Positions 1 through 8,160 of a DNA stretch of 14,156 nucleotides are shown here, piece after piece. Source of the stretch: an uncultured Bacillota bacterium (GTDB lineage: Bacteria > Bacillota > Clostridia > Peptostreptococcales > Anaerovoracaceae); NCBI GenBank assembly GCA_946410475.1, contig CAMKAM010000019.1, forward strand, positions 1 to 14,156, given 5' to 3'. A program made the translations under genes and the position numbers. The notes beneath the pieces were generated by a model, which was given only the letters and a program-made list of their open reading frames with translations, did not search any database and was not told the DNA's origin. Within the stretch, counting starts at the first letter, position 1; each line of letters starts with the position of its first letter.

Positions 1-2104
1 GTCCCGTGCTTCCGTACTTGTTCGTTCTGGAGGAATCCTCCTGGCTGAACATATCGAACATCTTCGGGATGTATTCCTTGTCCATACCGATCCCCGTATC
101 GGTGATGGCGAACCTCATAGCCGTCTTGCCTTCGTATTCGGCAGCCTTCTCCACCGTGAGCGAAACGCTGCCGCCCTCAGGTGTGAACTTGACCGCGTTG
201 CCGAGGATGTTCAGCAGCACCTGTCTGAGCTTGAGGTCGTCGCCGATATAGTGGTCGCTTATCTCGCCGTTGATCACGCAGTCATATGAGAGACCCTTCT
301 CCGCGCACTGCGTGGAGACCATGGCGTTGATCTGCTCGAGGAACTTCGAGAACGAGAAGTCCGCTTCCTTTATCACCATGTTGCCGGACTCTATCCTCGA
401 TACGTCGAGGATGTCGTTGATCAGGCTCAGCAGGTGGCGGGCAGCTCCGCCTATCTTCTCGAGGCTGTTCCTCGTCTTGTCCGAGATCTCATCATCGCTC
501 AGAGCTATGCTGTCGAGACCGATGATAGCGTTCATCGGTGTCCTTATCTCATGGCTCATGTTCGAGAGGAAGGCAGTCTTGGCTTTGTTCGCTTCCTCTG
601 CGACCAGCAGCGCGTCCCTGAGCGCCATGCTCTGCGACATCTGCTTCCTCATCTCCTCATCCACGTCACTGAAGCCTATGCCGAGCGCGTGGACCTCTTT
701 GTCGTCACGGTCGTCTGTGTTCCTTACGTCAGCCATCCTCAGCATCTCGTAAGCCTCTACGCCGTTCCTGACCGTCAGATATCTGTAGGAGATCATCACT
801 TCTTTTTCAAGAGCTTTCCTTATATTCTCCGGATCGATGAATTCGAGGAATCCCTCCTTGTAATCGTCCGCTACATAAAGATTCGCATACTCTTTGAAGC
901 TTTCGCTGAAGCAGAATGTCCCGCCTTGGCCTATGATATCCTCCTTGTTCTCGCTCGTTCTGTAGCACCTGCCCTTATCGCTGTCGAGGTCTATATAGAA
1001 GACGCTCCTGTAGTCCGAAGCCATTGCGGTGATCATATTGTCGAGCTGTGCTCTCTGCTTTTCTTTCTCAAGGAGCTCTTCCTGCAGGGCGAGCTTCGCT
1101 TCCGCCTCTTCGCGCTTCGCCTCGATCTCTGCGTCCTTCCTTGCCTGTGTCACCATGTACAGGAACACCAGCAGGAGAGCCGCGATCGTGATCAGCGTCT
1201 GCAGCACGCTCCTGAGAGTCAGCCTGTTCGATATGCCCCTGATATTGTCACTGATGACGCTCTCACGTATGAGGTATGTCAGCATCCAGTCAGTCCCTGT
1301 GACCGGAACGTAGTCGAGCGTTTCCTGTATATCGCCATATGTGAAGGAAGCGACTCCTGCCTCTCCCTTATCGAAATCCTCTTTGATCCGGTCGTACGAA
1401 TACCCTCTATCGAAATCAGCCTTCTTCAGCGCATCGTACAGGTTGGTCTCGCTTGCCTGTCCTCCGAGTATCGCATCCGAAAGAGCTACACCGTCCTTCG
1501 TATATATGTTGCAGAATGTCATCTCGTTCGTGTCAGACTGCAGCGACAGGCCTGTGAACAGCCTCTTCATACCGATCTCCATGAAGCAGGCTTTGATATC
1601 TTTCCCTTCGAACTTGATGCCTTTTACCGGCACCGCTATTATGACCTTCTTGTTCTTGGTGTGAAGATCCTTCACCGAAATATTCGGCTCCGACATAGTC
1701 TTGTAATCAAACGAGTAGTCATCGATATTGTTCAATGTGCCCTTCGACGTATATATCAGGCCATCCGAGTCGACTAGTGCGAACTTGTCGAGATCGTAGA
1801 GCTGTTTTATCTTGAGATCGAAAGCCTTCAGATGTTCCATGTTGCTCAGATCTTCGTCCGTTATCAGTTCGAGAGCGTTCTTTATGGCGTTGACGTTCGT
1901 CTCAAGGTTCGAAGCCACCACCTGCTCTCGCCTTCCTGTAAGCTCGTCCATGAACATCCTGCTGACTGACCTTACAGCATCGTCAGTCGCTCTCCTTGCG
2001 CTCATGCCCATCCATATAGTCCCGAACAGAAGGGTCACCGTTACTACCAGTACGATGACAATGGCTAAAGGATTCAGTTTGTTGTTATCATTTTTCATTC
2101 CCAT
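1..2104 (-). CDS. Membrane sensor histidine kinase, C-terminus cut off by window edge
   Basis: The minus-strand frame opens at ATG 2104 and stays open for 701 codons to the window edge. A likely ribosome site, AAGGTG, lies 8 nt before this ATG; the second in-frame ATG at 2098 would be 14 nt away, so I prefer 2104. Visible order: transmembrane segment about residues 12-32, an extracytoplasmic sensor region about 33-300 (Cache-like in size and position; inferred), a second membrane segment about 303-318, a charged coiled coil about 320-355, a possible PAS-like region about 360-480, and a HisKA domain with the H-box around SHEIRTP (phospho-acceptor His518). The HATPase begins near 620, with an N-box (NILGNAVKFTP) and G1 box (DTGIGM, 669-674). 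The G2 box and any receiver domain would lie beyond the edge; the H-box style resembles hybrid kinases, but that cannot be seen here. Role: autophosphorylating membrane sensor, signal unknown. It follows the fatty acid locus terminator, so it is probably a separate unit. I found no convincing promoter for it. Confidence 0.93.
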   Translation of the reverse strand, partial: MGMKNDNNKLNPLAIVIVLVVTVTLLFGTIWMGMSARRATDDAVRSVSRMFMDELTGRREQVVASNLETNVNAIKNALELITDEDLSNMEHLKAFDLKIKQLYDLDKFALVDSDGLIYTSKGTLNNIDDYSFDYKTMSEPNISVKDLHTKNKKVIIAVPVKGIKFEGKDIKACFMEIGMKRLFTGLSLQSDTNEMTFCNIYTKDGVALSDAILGGQASETNLYDALKKADFDRGYSYDRIKEDFDKGEAGVASFTYGDIQETLDYVPVTGTDWMLTYLIRESVISDNIRGISNRLTLRSVLQTLITIAALLLVFLYMVTQARKDAEIEAKREEAEAKLALQEELLEKEKQRAQLDNMITAMASDYRSVFYIDLDSDKGRCYRTSENKEDIIGQGGTFCFSESFKEYANLYVADDYKEGFLEFIDPENIRKALEKEVMISYRYLTVRNGVEAYEMLRMADVRNTDDRDDKEVHALGIGFSDVDEEMRKQMSQSMALRDALLVAEEANKAKTAFLSNMSHEIRTPMNAIIGLDSIALSDDEISDKTRNSLEKIGGAARHLLSLINDILDVSRIESGNMVIKEADFSFSKFLEQINAMVSTQCAEKGLSYDCVINGEISDHYIGDDLKLRQVLLNILGNAVKFTPEGGSVSLTVEKAAEYEGKTAMRFAITDTGIGMDKEYIPKMFDMFSQEDSSRTNKYGSTG

Positions 2105-2175
2105 GGATATCACACCTTGTTTCTTTTGCTATCGGCACGGTTATGTCATGACCCGCCCGCCGCCGGCAAATATAC

Positions 2176-2209
2176 AAAAAAGCCAGAAAGGTTTTATAAG
2201 CTTTCTGAC
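2176..2209 (-). terminator. Rho-independent terminator after the marR gene
   Basis: Read on the minus strand, a 9-bp stem (GTCAGAAAG / CTTTCTGGC, one T-G wobble) with a 10-nt loop is followed directly by six T. It lies about 60 nt beyond the MarR stop codon and before the histidine kinase. It therefore plausibly ends both the long fatty acid transcript and the separate marR transcript. The structure is read directly from the sequence; its function is inferred. Confidence 0.85.
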
Positions 2210-2268
2210 CTAATTGTATCAATAATGTAGACAAACACCAATAGAAAAATCTCCGTTGCTCGTCTTTC

Positions 2269-2751
2269 TTACTGTTCCTCCGGCTCGTACGTATTGCTGT
2301 TAAGAGAATGCATCTCCGGCATCAGCTCCGATGCGATCACTTTCAGCATCTCATCGAACCTTTCTATGTCCTCTTCCGGGAAGCGTCCCCGCATCCTGTC
2401 CGCGACCGTGTTGATGTACTTCATCGCAGAACCGTAGTTCTGTCTGTACTTCGGCGTAGGGTGCAGGTGGAACTCCCTTTTGTCGCGCTCCGACTGGGAC
2501 TTCCTGACGTATCCTTTCTGCACGAGCCTGTTGACCCTGTAAGCAGCGTTCGGTCCGGACAGCTTCGCGTACGAAGCGAACTCGTTCACCGTCGGATGAC
2601 GGAGGGCCGTGATCAGTTCGAGATACACCACTTCCTGTACCGACAGCGGCTCGTCTTCCTTGTTTTTCATGTCTCTGAGTATCTGACCGTACAAGTGGAG
2701 TTTGAACTTGTTATAGATCCTTGCTATATTCTTTTCTAACATTTCTGACAT
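2269..2751 (-). CDS. MarR-family winged-helix transcriptional regulator
   Basis: A protein of 160 residues from the start I prefer. Three ATG codons lie 9 nt apart (2760, 2751, 2742) inside a tandem repeat. The AGGGAG ribosome site directly abuts the first but sits 9 nt from the second, so ATG 2751 is favoured. The pattern is MarR-like: an N-terminal dimer helix, a helix-turn-helix around TVNEFASYAKLSGPNAAYRVNRLVQKGYV, a wing with SERDKREFHLHPT, and a C-terminal dimer helix. Its place beside fabZ suggests control of fatty acid synthesis, as FabT (also MarR family) does in streptococci. Sequence alone does not show that it is a FabT orthologue, and FabT is normally encoded first in the cluster, not last. 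It has its own promoter and a dyad consistent with autoregulation. Ligand and targets are unknown, so I give no gene symbol. Confidence 0.88.
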   Translation of the reverse strand: MSEMLEKNIARIYNKFKLHLYGQILRDMKNKEDEPLSVQEVVYLELITALRHPTVNEFASYAKLSGPNAAYRVNRLVQKGYVRKSQSERDKREFHLHPTPKYRQNYGSAMKYINTVADRMRGRFPEEDIERFDEMLKVIASELMPEMHSLNSNTYEPEEQ

Positions 2752-2760
2752 TTCTGACAT
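2734..2760 (-). repeat. Three tandem 9-bp units at the marR translation start
   Basis: On the minus strand the unit ATGTCAGAA occurs twice, followed by a third copy with one change (ATGTTAGAA). Each unit encodes Met-Ser/Leu-Glu and supplies an in-frame start codon. Gain or loss of a unit would keep the frame but change the spacing between the ribosome site and the usable ATG. Confidence 0.8.
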
Positions 2761-2777
2761 CTCCCTACCAAAACGTC

Positions 2778-2806
2778 ATTATATCAGAGCTCTCCCTGAT
2801 ACTCAA
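2778..2806 (-). promoter_or_regulatory. Sigma-70-type promoter for the marR gene
   Basis: The minus strand shows TTGAGT (2806-2801), a 17-bp spacer, then a perfect TATAAT (2783-2778). The -35 box overlaps the fabZ stop codon. The predicted start lies near 2771, giving an untranslated leader of only about 20 nt. The promoter lets the regulator be made independently of the 9-kb operon upstream. Confidence 0.82.
2782..2801. promoter_or_regulatory. Inverted repeat in the marR promoter spacer, candidate operator
   Basis: The sequence reads TATCAG, 8 nt, CTGATA: perfect 6-bp arms lying between, and just touching, the -10 and -35 boxes. MarR dimers typically bind dyads of about 16-20 bp over promoters, so this is a good autoregulatory operator candidate. 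It does not match the dyads in the acpP leader, so either the regulator binds degenerate sites or different proteins act at the two promoters. Binding is inferred. Confidence 0.55.
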
Positions 2807-3231
2807 TCCTTAATTACAAATGACAGTTCCGCTTCGCAGGCGACTTCACCGTCGACCGATGCAACGGCCTTTCCGAAGCCTGCCGGGCCGCGTACCGCTG
2901 TGATCTCGCAATAGAGCTCCAGCACGTCTCCGGGCATGACTTCGCGCTTGAAACGGCACTTCTTCACTCCTCCGAACAGAGCGATCTTTCCTCGGTATTC
3001 CTCGGAGTAGAGGATGGCGCATCCGCCTGCCTGCGCGAGCGCCTCGAGGATGAGGACGCCCGGCATCACCGGATAGTCGGGGAAGTGTCCCTGGAACTGC
3101 GCTTCGTTAGCCGATATGCACTTGATACCGCGTGCGTATTTTCCCGGTTCCATGTCCGTGATCCTGTCTACCATCAGGAACGGATATCTGTGCGGGAGTA
3201 TCTTCTGTATTTCATGGATGTCCAGCTGCAT
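2803..3231 (-). CDS. fabZ: 3-hydroxyacyl-ACP dehydratase FabZ
   Basis: The cytoplasmic hotdog-fold dehydratase that removes water from beta-hydroxyacyl-ACP to give trans-2-enoyl-ACP, the third step of each elongation cycle. The 142-residue length is normal for the family. It carries the N-terminal HRYPFLMVDR motif and the active-site stretch GHFPDYPVMPGV with catalytic His49; Glu63 follows in the helix LILEALAQAGG. It starts at an ATG after AAAGGA with a 6-nt gap, 15 nt beyond the fabF stop. It is the last biosynthetic gene of the operon. No FabA is present, so either this enzyme is the sole dehydratase here or a FabN/FabM-type function for unsaturated acids lies elsewhere. Its stop codon is part of the -35 box of the marR promoter. 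Confidence 0.97.
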   Translation of the reverse strand: MQLDIHEIQKILPHRYPFLMVDRITDMEPGKYARGIKCISANEAQFQGHFPDYPVMPGVLILEALAQAGGCAILYSEEYRGKIALFGGVKKCRFKREVMPGDVLELYCEITAVRGPAGFGKAVASVDGEVACEAELSFVIKD

Positions 3232-3246
3232 TTCTTATCCTTTCTT

Positions 3247-4485
3247 CTATTCGCTTACTCTCTTGAAGATCAGCGATCCGTTGTGTCCGCCAAAACCGAA
3301 CGAGTTGCTCATCGCATACTCTGTCTCGATCTTCTTCGCCTCGTTCGGGCATACGTCGAGATCGCAGTCCGGATCGGGCACCTTGTAGCCGATCGTCGGC
3401 GGAGCCATCTGTCTTGAGAGGGCTTCCATCGTCACGATAGCTTCGAGGGCTCCTGATGCTCCGAGCGTATGACCTATCATCGACTTCGTCGACGAGATCA
3501 CGAGATCTTTTGCATGCTCTCCGAAAGTGCTCTTGACAGCCGCCGTCTCGCAGCGGTCGTTCATCGGAGTTCCCGTTCCGTGAGCGTTGATGTACTTCAC
3601 ATCCTCCGGAGCGATGCCCGCGTCAGCGATCGCATCTTCCATCGTCTTCGCAGCGCCGGATCCATCCTCGAGAGGCGCCGTCATGTGATGAGCGTCGCAG
3701 CCCACTCCGTATCCGACGATCTCTCCGAGGATCTTTGCTCCTCTTGCCTTGGCGTGCTCGTAAGTCTCCATGATGACGACTCCTGCGCCCTCGCCCATTA
3801 CGAATCCCGCTCTTTCCTTATCGAACGGTATCGATGCTCTCTTAGGATCTTCCGAACCGGAAACAGCCATCATCGATGCGAAGCCGCCGACTCCGAGGTC
3901 GGTGATGCTCGCCTCTGTTCCGCCTGCAGCCATGACGTCTGCATATCCGTCGCGGAGCGTGCGGAACGCCTGTCCGATAGCGTCCGTACCGGAAGCGCAT
4001 GCCGTCACGATGCAGTTCGCGCTGCCCTTGAAGCCCAGCCTTATAGCAGTGAGCCCCGAGGCCATGTTCGCTATTATCATCGGGATGAAGAGCGGCGATA
4101 TCGAATCGAAACCGCGTCTCTTTCCCTTCTCATATTCTGTCTCTATCGTCTTGAGTCCGCCGATGCCGCTCGATATCGAAACGCCGCATCTCGAAGCGTC
4201 TTCCTGCTCCATATCGATGCCGCACTGCTCGAAGGCTTCGACTGCTGCGGCCACTGCGAACTGCGAGAACCTCGCCGTCCTTCTGGCTTCCATCTTCGTG
4301 AACACCGTCAGAGGATCGAAGTCCTTTACCTCAGCTGCGACCTTGACTTTTCTGTCCGTCGTATCGACCAGCGTCATCGGTGCGATGCCGCATACTCCGT
4401 CGAAGGCGTTGTCGCAAAGCTCCGCCGCCGAGTTGCCTATAGGTGAAATAGCGCCTATACCTGTTATCACTACTCTCTTTCTCAT
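3247..4485 (-). CDS. fabF: 3-oxoacyl-ACP synthase II FabF
   Basis: The elongating condensing enzyme: it joins acyl groups to malonyl-ACP with loss of CO2. At 412 residues it has the usual length. The thiolase-fold catalytic triad is complete: Cys163 in VTACASGTDAIG, His302 in NAHGTGTPMND and His339 in the SMIGHTLGASGA segment, with Lys334 nearby. The C-terminal NSFGFGGHNGSL motif is intact. It starts at ATG 4485 after a GGAGGG site, 15 nt past fabG. As the only FabB/FabF-type enzyme in the window, it presumably carries all rounds after the FabH step. FabF is the target of cerulenin and platensimycin in other bacteria (family knowledge). Confidence 0.98.
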   Translation of the reverse strand: MRKRVVITGIGAISPIGNSAAELCDNAFDGVCGIAPMTLVDTTDRKVKVAAEVKDFDPLTVFTKMEARRTARFSQFAVAAAVEAFEQCGIDMEQEDASRCGVSISSGIGGLKTIETEYEKGKRRGFDSISPLFIPMIIANMASGLTAIRLGFKGSANCIVTACASGTDAIGQAFRTLRDGYADVMAAGGTEASITDLGVGGFASMMAVSGSEDPKRASIPFDKERAGFVMGEGAGVVIMETYEHAKARGAKILGEIVGYGVGCDAHHMTAPLEDGSGAAKTMEDAIADAGIAPEDVKYINAHGTGTPMNDRCETAAVKSTFGEHAKDLVISSTKSMIGHTLGASGALEAIVTMEALSRQMAPPTIGYKVPDPDCDLDVCPNEAKKIETEYAMSNSFGFGGHNGSLIFKRVSE

Positions 4486-4500
4486 TTTCTTCCCTCCGTA

Positions 4501-5256
4501 TCACATGCACATGCCGCCGTCGACACAAAGTACCTGACCTGTGATATACCCCGAATCACGCGATGCCAGGAATGCCGCCGCGTTCGCTATATCCTCCGGC
4601 TCTCCGGCTCTTGCAGCCGGGATCTCCGCCTTGATCGTCTCTATCGCTTTTTCCGTCATAGCATCCGTCATGTCCGTCTTTACGAATCCCGGAGCGATCG
4701 CGTTGACAGTGATGCCTCTTGCAGCGACTTCCTTCGCATAGGACTTCGTCATGCCGATGATGCCGGCCTTGCTCGCGCTGTAGTTCGTCTGTCCGGGGTT
4801 GCCCATGATACCGGATACGGACGAGATGTTGATGATCCTTCCGTATCTCGCGCGGATCATCATCCTTGCCGCAGCCTTCATCATCCTGAAGGCTCCCACC
4901 AGGTTGACGTCGAGCACAGCCTGGAAATCCTCTTCGCTCATAGTCATCAGGAGACCGTCTCTGGTGATGCCTGCGTTGTTTACGAGGATGTCGATCTTTC
5001 CGAACTCCTTCTTCGCCGTCTCGACTATCTTAGCGCAGTCCTCTTCAGAAGCGACGTTTCCCTGTACCGTTACCGCTCTTACTCCGAGAGCTTCGCACTC
5101 CTTCGCCGTCTCCTCCGCAGCCTCTTTGCTTCCGGAATAGTTGATGACGACGTCGCAGCCCTTTGCCGCGAGCGCGAGCGTGATCGCTCTTCCTATACCT
5201 CTTGCTCCGCCTGTGATGACAGCTGTGTCGTTGGCGGCCGCGTTATCCTTTTTCAT
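4501..5256 (-). CDS. fabG: 3-oxoacyl-ACP reductase FabG
   Basis: A short-chain dehydrogenase of 251 residues that reduces beta-ketoacyl-ACP with NADPH. The cofactor site TGGARGIG (residues 15-22), the NNAG motif (93-96) and the catalytic residues Asn118, Ser146, Tyr159 and Lys163 (YSASK) are all visible, followed by the PGFVKTDMT segment. It begins after a strong GGAGGAG ribosome site and ends 15 nt before fabF. Other short-chain reductases share these motifs; the position between fabD and fabF makes the assignment firm. A short N-terminal extension (about 10 residues, MKKDNAAAND) precedes the first beta strand. Confidence 0.97.
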   Translation of the reverse strand: MKKDNAAANDTAVITGGARGIGRAITLALAAKGCDVVINYSGSKEAAEETAKECEALGVRAVTVQGNVASEEDCAKIVETAKKEFGKIDILVNNAGITRDGLLMTMSEEDFQAVLDVNLVGAFRMMKAAARMMIRARYGRIINISSVSGIMGNPGQTNYSASKAGIIGMTKSYAKEVAARGITVNAIAPGFVKTDMTDAMTEKAIETIKAEIPAARAGEPEDIANAAAFLASRDSGYITGQVLCVDGGMCM

Positions 5257-5283
5257 TGTTTGCTCCTCCGTTTCAGAAGCTGC

Positions 5284-6213
5284 TTACTCAGCGCCGAGCT
5301 TCGCCGCAGCCTTCGCAATGTCTTTTTCTTTGTCGATGTTGATCGTCTTCACGGATCTGTCCGTCTTCTTTACGAATCCCGTCAGGGCTTTGCCCGGTCC
5401 GATCTCTACGAACGTATCGACTCCCGCCGCGATCATGTTCCTGATCTGGTCTTCGAACATGACGCTGCTCTTCACCTGCTCTACCAGAAGGTCCTTGATG
5501 CTCTCGCCCTCTGCGAGTTCTTTTCCCGTGCAGTTGAAGAGCACCGGTATCTGCATCTCGCCGAACTGCTCGCTTTCGAACAGTTCCGCAAGGCCTTCCG
5601 AAGCAGGCTCCATGTATGATGTGTGGAACGGTCCGCTTACTGTAAGACGGATGCAGCGTCCCGCGCCTTCTTCTTCCATCATCTTCTCAACGGCCTCGAC
5701 TCCCTCGCGCGTTCCCGCGATGACTATCTGTCCGGGGCAGTTGTAGTTCGCTGTCTCGACATGGCCGGCAGCGTTGGCTTCCTTTACGAACCTCTCGACG
5801 TCTTCCCTTGCCGCTCCGATGCATGCCGACATCTCAGTGTCGGTGCCTTCTGCGCACTCAGCCATCAGGCGGCCTCTGGTCCTTACGATGTCCAGGGCCT
5901 GCTCTGTCGTGAAGACTCCTGAAGCAGTAAGCGCAGAGTACTCGCCGAGGCTCAGGCCCGCCGCCATAGCGGGATCGAATCCCGGGACTTCCTCCTTCAG
6001 CGTCTCGTACACGCCGAGCGCGAACGCGAGCAGTACCGGCTGCGTGATCTCAGTCTTCACGAGCTCGCTCTCCGGTCCCTCGAACGCCGCGTTTTTCTCC
6101 TCGTCGGTCAGAAGATCGAACACTCTTCTGAAGGCGGGGTGGTTCTCATATATGTCTTTTCCCATTCCCGGGCGCTGGCTTCCCTGGCCCGCGAACAATA
6201 CGGCTGTTTTCAT
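5284..6213 (-). CDS. fabD: Malonyl-CoA:ACP transacylase FabD
   Basis: Transfers malonyl from CoA to the phosphopantetheine arm of AcpP, supplying the extender unit. At 309 residues it has standard length. Landmarks are the N-terminal FAGQGSQRPGMG motif, the nucleophile Ser88 in GLSLGEYSAL, Arg113, the catalytic His197 in GPFHTSYM, and the C-terminal EIGPGKALTGF. The residue before the nucleophilic elbow is Leu, where many family members have His (GHSLG); as I recall Leu also occurs in other Bacillota FabD proteins, so I do not read it as loss of function. It starts at ATG 6213 after a GGAGG site, 42 nt after fabK. Confidence 0.97.
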   Translation of the reverse strand: MKTAVLFAGQGSQRPGMGKDIYENHPAFRRVFDLLTDEEKNAAFEGPESELVKTEITQPVLLAFALGVYETLKEEVPGFDPAMAAGLSLGEYSALTASGVFTTEQALDIVRTRGRLMAECAEGTDTEMSACIGAAREDVERFVKEANAAGHVETANYNCPGQIVIAGTREGVEAVEKMMEEEGAGRCIRLTVSGPFHTSYMEPASEGLAELFESEQFGEMQIPVLFNCTGKELAEGESIKDLLVEQVKSSVMFEDQIRNMIAAGVDTFVEIGPGKALTGFVKKTDRSVKTINIDKEKDIAKAAAKLGAE

Positions 6214-6255
6214 TTCGTTCCTCCGTTTTCATCCAGCGGTCGTCCCGCCGTGGCT

Positions 6256-7176
6256 CTATTTTCCTGTGACCGCTCTGTATTCCTCATCGAGGCGCTCGAG
6301 GATCTTTCTGACCGGCAGCACTTCGCCGATCATTCCCGATACCTGGCCTGCCATGAGGGAGCCCGTCTTCGTATCTCCTTCGAACACGGCCCTCCTGAGC
6401 GATCCGAGAGTGTACTGCTCCAGTTCCTCGAGGCTCGCGCCTTCCTTTTCCTTTTTCAGATACTCTCTCGCCATCTTGTTCTTGATGATGCGGACCGGCG
6501 CTCCTACGCTCCTGCCCGTGACGACCGTGTCGTTCGACTTGGCCTTCAGGATGGCTGCTTTGTAAGCCTCGTGGATCGGGCATTCGTCGCTGGCGAGGAA
6601 TATAGTTCCCATCTGTACTCCGTCCGCTCCGAGGATCTCAGCCGCCGCCATCTGTCTTCCGCTGGCTATTCCGCCCGCTGCGACTACCGGGATGCTTACT
6701 GCATCTACGACCTCAGGCACGACTACCATCGTCGTCAGTTCTCCGACATGGCCGCCGCTCTCGCAGCCTTCGGCGATCAGGCCGTCGGCTCCGGAGCTTT
6801 CGAGTCTCTTCGCGAGAGCCACCGTGGATACTACCGGGAATACTTTGATGCCGGCTTCGTGCCACTTCTCGATGTACTTTCCGGGGTTTCCCGCTCCCGT
6901 CGTTACGAGAGGCACCTTCTCCTCGCATACGAGCTCCGCCAGATCGTCAGCGTGCGGGTTCATCAGCATGATGTTCACGCCGAACGGCTTGTCCGTGAGG
7001 CTCCTTGCTTCATCTATCTCTTTTTTCAGCGTCTCCCTGTCCATGCTGCCGGATCCGATGATTCCCATCGCTCCCGCTTCGGAGATCGCCGCAGCGAACC
7101 TGCCGTTCGCTATGTTCGACATACCGCCCTGAAATACTGGGAACTCGAGGCCGAACATCTCTTTGATCTTTTCCAT
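6256..7176 (-). CDS. fabK: Enoyl-ACP reductase II (FMN-dependent) FabK
   Basis: A TIM-barrel flavoprotein that reduces trans-2-enoyl-ACP using NAD(P)H, the last step of each cycle. I choose ATG 7176 (306 residues) because AGAAGGA lies 9 nt upstream; the frame extends to a GTG at 7209, but the extra 11 residues are not family-like. Visible features: FPVFQGGMSNIANG at the N-terminus, the AEGCESGGHVGELTT segment with the expected catalytic His143, and the phosphate-binding AAGGIASGRQM and GADGVQMGTIFLAS loops. The superfamily also contains nitronate monooxygenases, but the GGHVG motif and operon context favour FabK. No FabI, FabL or FabV is present in the window. FabK enzymes are intrinsically insensitive to triclosan (family knowledge). 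Confidence 0.95.
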   Translation of the reverse strand: MEKIKEMFGLEFPVFQGGMSNIANGRFAAAISEAGAMGIIGSGSMDRETLKKEIDEARSLTDKPFGVNIMLMNPHADDLAELVCEEKVPLVTTGAGNPGKYIEKWHEAGIKVFPVVSTVALAKRLESSGADGLIAEGCESGGHVGELTTMVVVPEVVDAVSIPVVAAGGIASGRQMAAAEILGADGVQMGTIFLASDECPIHEAYKAAILKAKSNDTVVTGRSVGAPVRIIKNKMAREYLKKEKEGASLEELEQYTLGSLRRAVFEGDTKTGSLMAGQVSGMIGEVLPVRKILERLDEEYRAVTGK

Positions 7177-7230
7177 ATCTTTGTGTCCTTCTCTTCTGTA
7201 TTTCGTCACTGCATCCGCAGATCGTTCTGC

Positions 7231-8160
7231 TTACACACGGAACAGTACGGATCCCCATGTGAGGCCCGCTCCGAACGATGTGCATACGGCTGTCTGTCCG
7301 GACTTCAGAAGGCCCTTGTCCATCATCTCTCCGAGGCAGATCGCGATGCTCGCCGCCGACGTGTTGCCTGTGTACTGGATGTTAGTGAAGACCTTCTCCT
7401 TCGGCGCGCCTACCTTTCTGGCTACGCTGTTGATGATCCTCATGTTCGCCTGGTGGCAGACGAACCAGTCGATGTCGTCCTTCGTCAGTCCCGCGTCGCT
7501 TATCGCCTGGTTCATCGACTCGGGGATCTTGCTTACCGCGAAACGGTAGACTTCCTGACCGTGCATGAATATGCCGCCCTCGCCGCGCTTGCAGCCGAGG
7601 ATGTGCTCGTCAGGATGGCAGCCCGCGTTCGATACGAACAGGCCGTCCGGGTCGTATTCGCAGATCAGAGCGCCCGCGCCGTCTCCGAAGAGGACGCATG
7701 TGTTGCGGTCGTTCATGTCCATGACGGTCGTGAGCTTTTCGCTTCCTATGACGAGCGCCTTCTTGCATCTGCCGCTCTCGAGCAGGGCGTAAGCAGTTTG
7801 GAACCCGTAAACGAATCCCGAGCACGCGCCGTTGACGTCGATCGCGAGGACGCCGTCGCCGATGCCGAGTTTTCCTGCTATACGGCAGGCTACCTGTGGC
7901 GTCGCATATACTCCTGTGAACGTGCAGACTACAATGAGGTCTATGTCCTCGGCTTTGATGCCGGCCGTCCTGATCGCCATCTCGCCGGCTTCCATGGCCA
8001 GATCGTCGTCATCTTTTTCTTCTGCGAAGTATCTCTTCTCGATGCCGCTCTTCGATCTGATCCATTCGTCAGTGGTGTCTACGATCTTCGACAGATCTTC
8101 ATTCGTTACCTCGCGCTCACCATGCGCGTGGCCGTAACCCAATACTTTAATTCCTGCCAT
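7231..8160 (-). CDS. fabH: 3-oxoacyl-ACP synthase III FabH
   Basis: Starts fatty acid synthesis by condensing an acyl-CoA primer with malonyl-ACP. At 309 residues the length is normal. The catalytic triad is intact: Cys113 in NGACSGF, His236 in CHQANMRI and Asn266 in YTGNTSAAS. The N-terminal segment TTDEWIRSKSGI and the GDGAGA loop are typical. The ATG at 8160 lies inside the end of accA (14-nt overlap), with a GGGAG site 5 nt upstream. Primer preference (straight or branched) cannot be judged reliably by eye. In streptococcal-type clusters fabH lies at the head beside the regulator; here it follows the four carboxylase genes. Confidence 0.97.
   Translation of the reverse strand: MAGIKVLGYGHAHGEREVTNEDLSKIVDTTDEWIRSKSGIEKRYFAEEKDDDDLAMEAGEMAIRTAGIKAEDIDLIVVCTFTGVYATPQVACRIAGKLGIGDGVLAIDVNGACSGFVYGFQTAYALLESGRCKKALVIGSEKLTTVMDMNDRNTCVLFGDGAGALICEYDPDGLFVSNAGCHPDEHILGCKRGEGGIFMHGQEVYRFAVSKIPESMNQAISDAGLTKDDIDWFVCHQANMRIINSVARKVGAPKEKVFTNIQYTGNTSAASIAICLGEMMDKGLLKSGQTAVCTSFGAGLTWGSVLFRV

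Noticed and set aside
434..1777. Long plus-strand open frame of 447 codons.
   Set aside because: It lies wholly antisense to the histidine kinase, whose motifs are unmistakable; its Leu/Arg/His/Val-rich translation matches no family and has no ribosome site.
2105..2175. Possible histidine kinase promoter (TTGCCG ... CATAAC).
   Set aside because: Both hexamers are poor and the spacer is GC-rich; support is too weak for a call.
7177..7209. Longer FabK start at GTG 7209.
   Set aside because: The ribosome site AGAAGGA is correctly placed for ATG 7176, and the added residues are not family-like.
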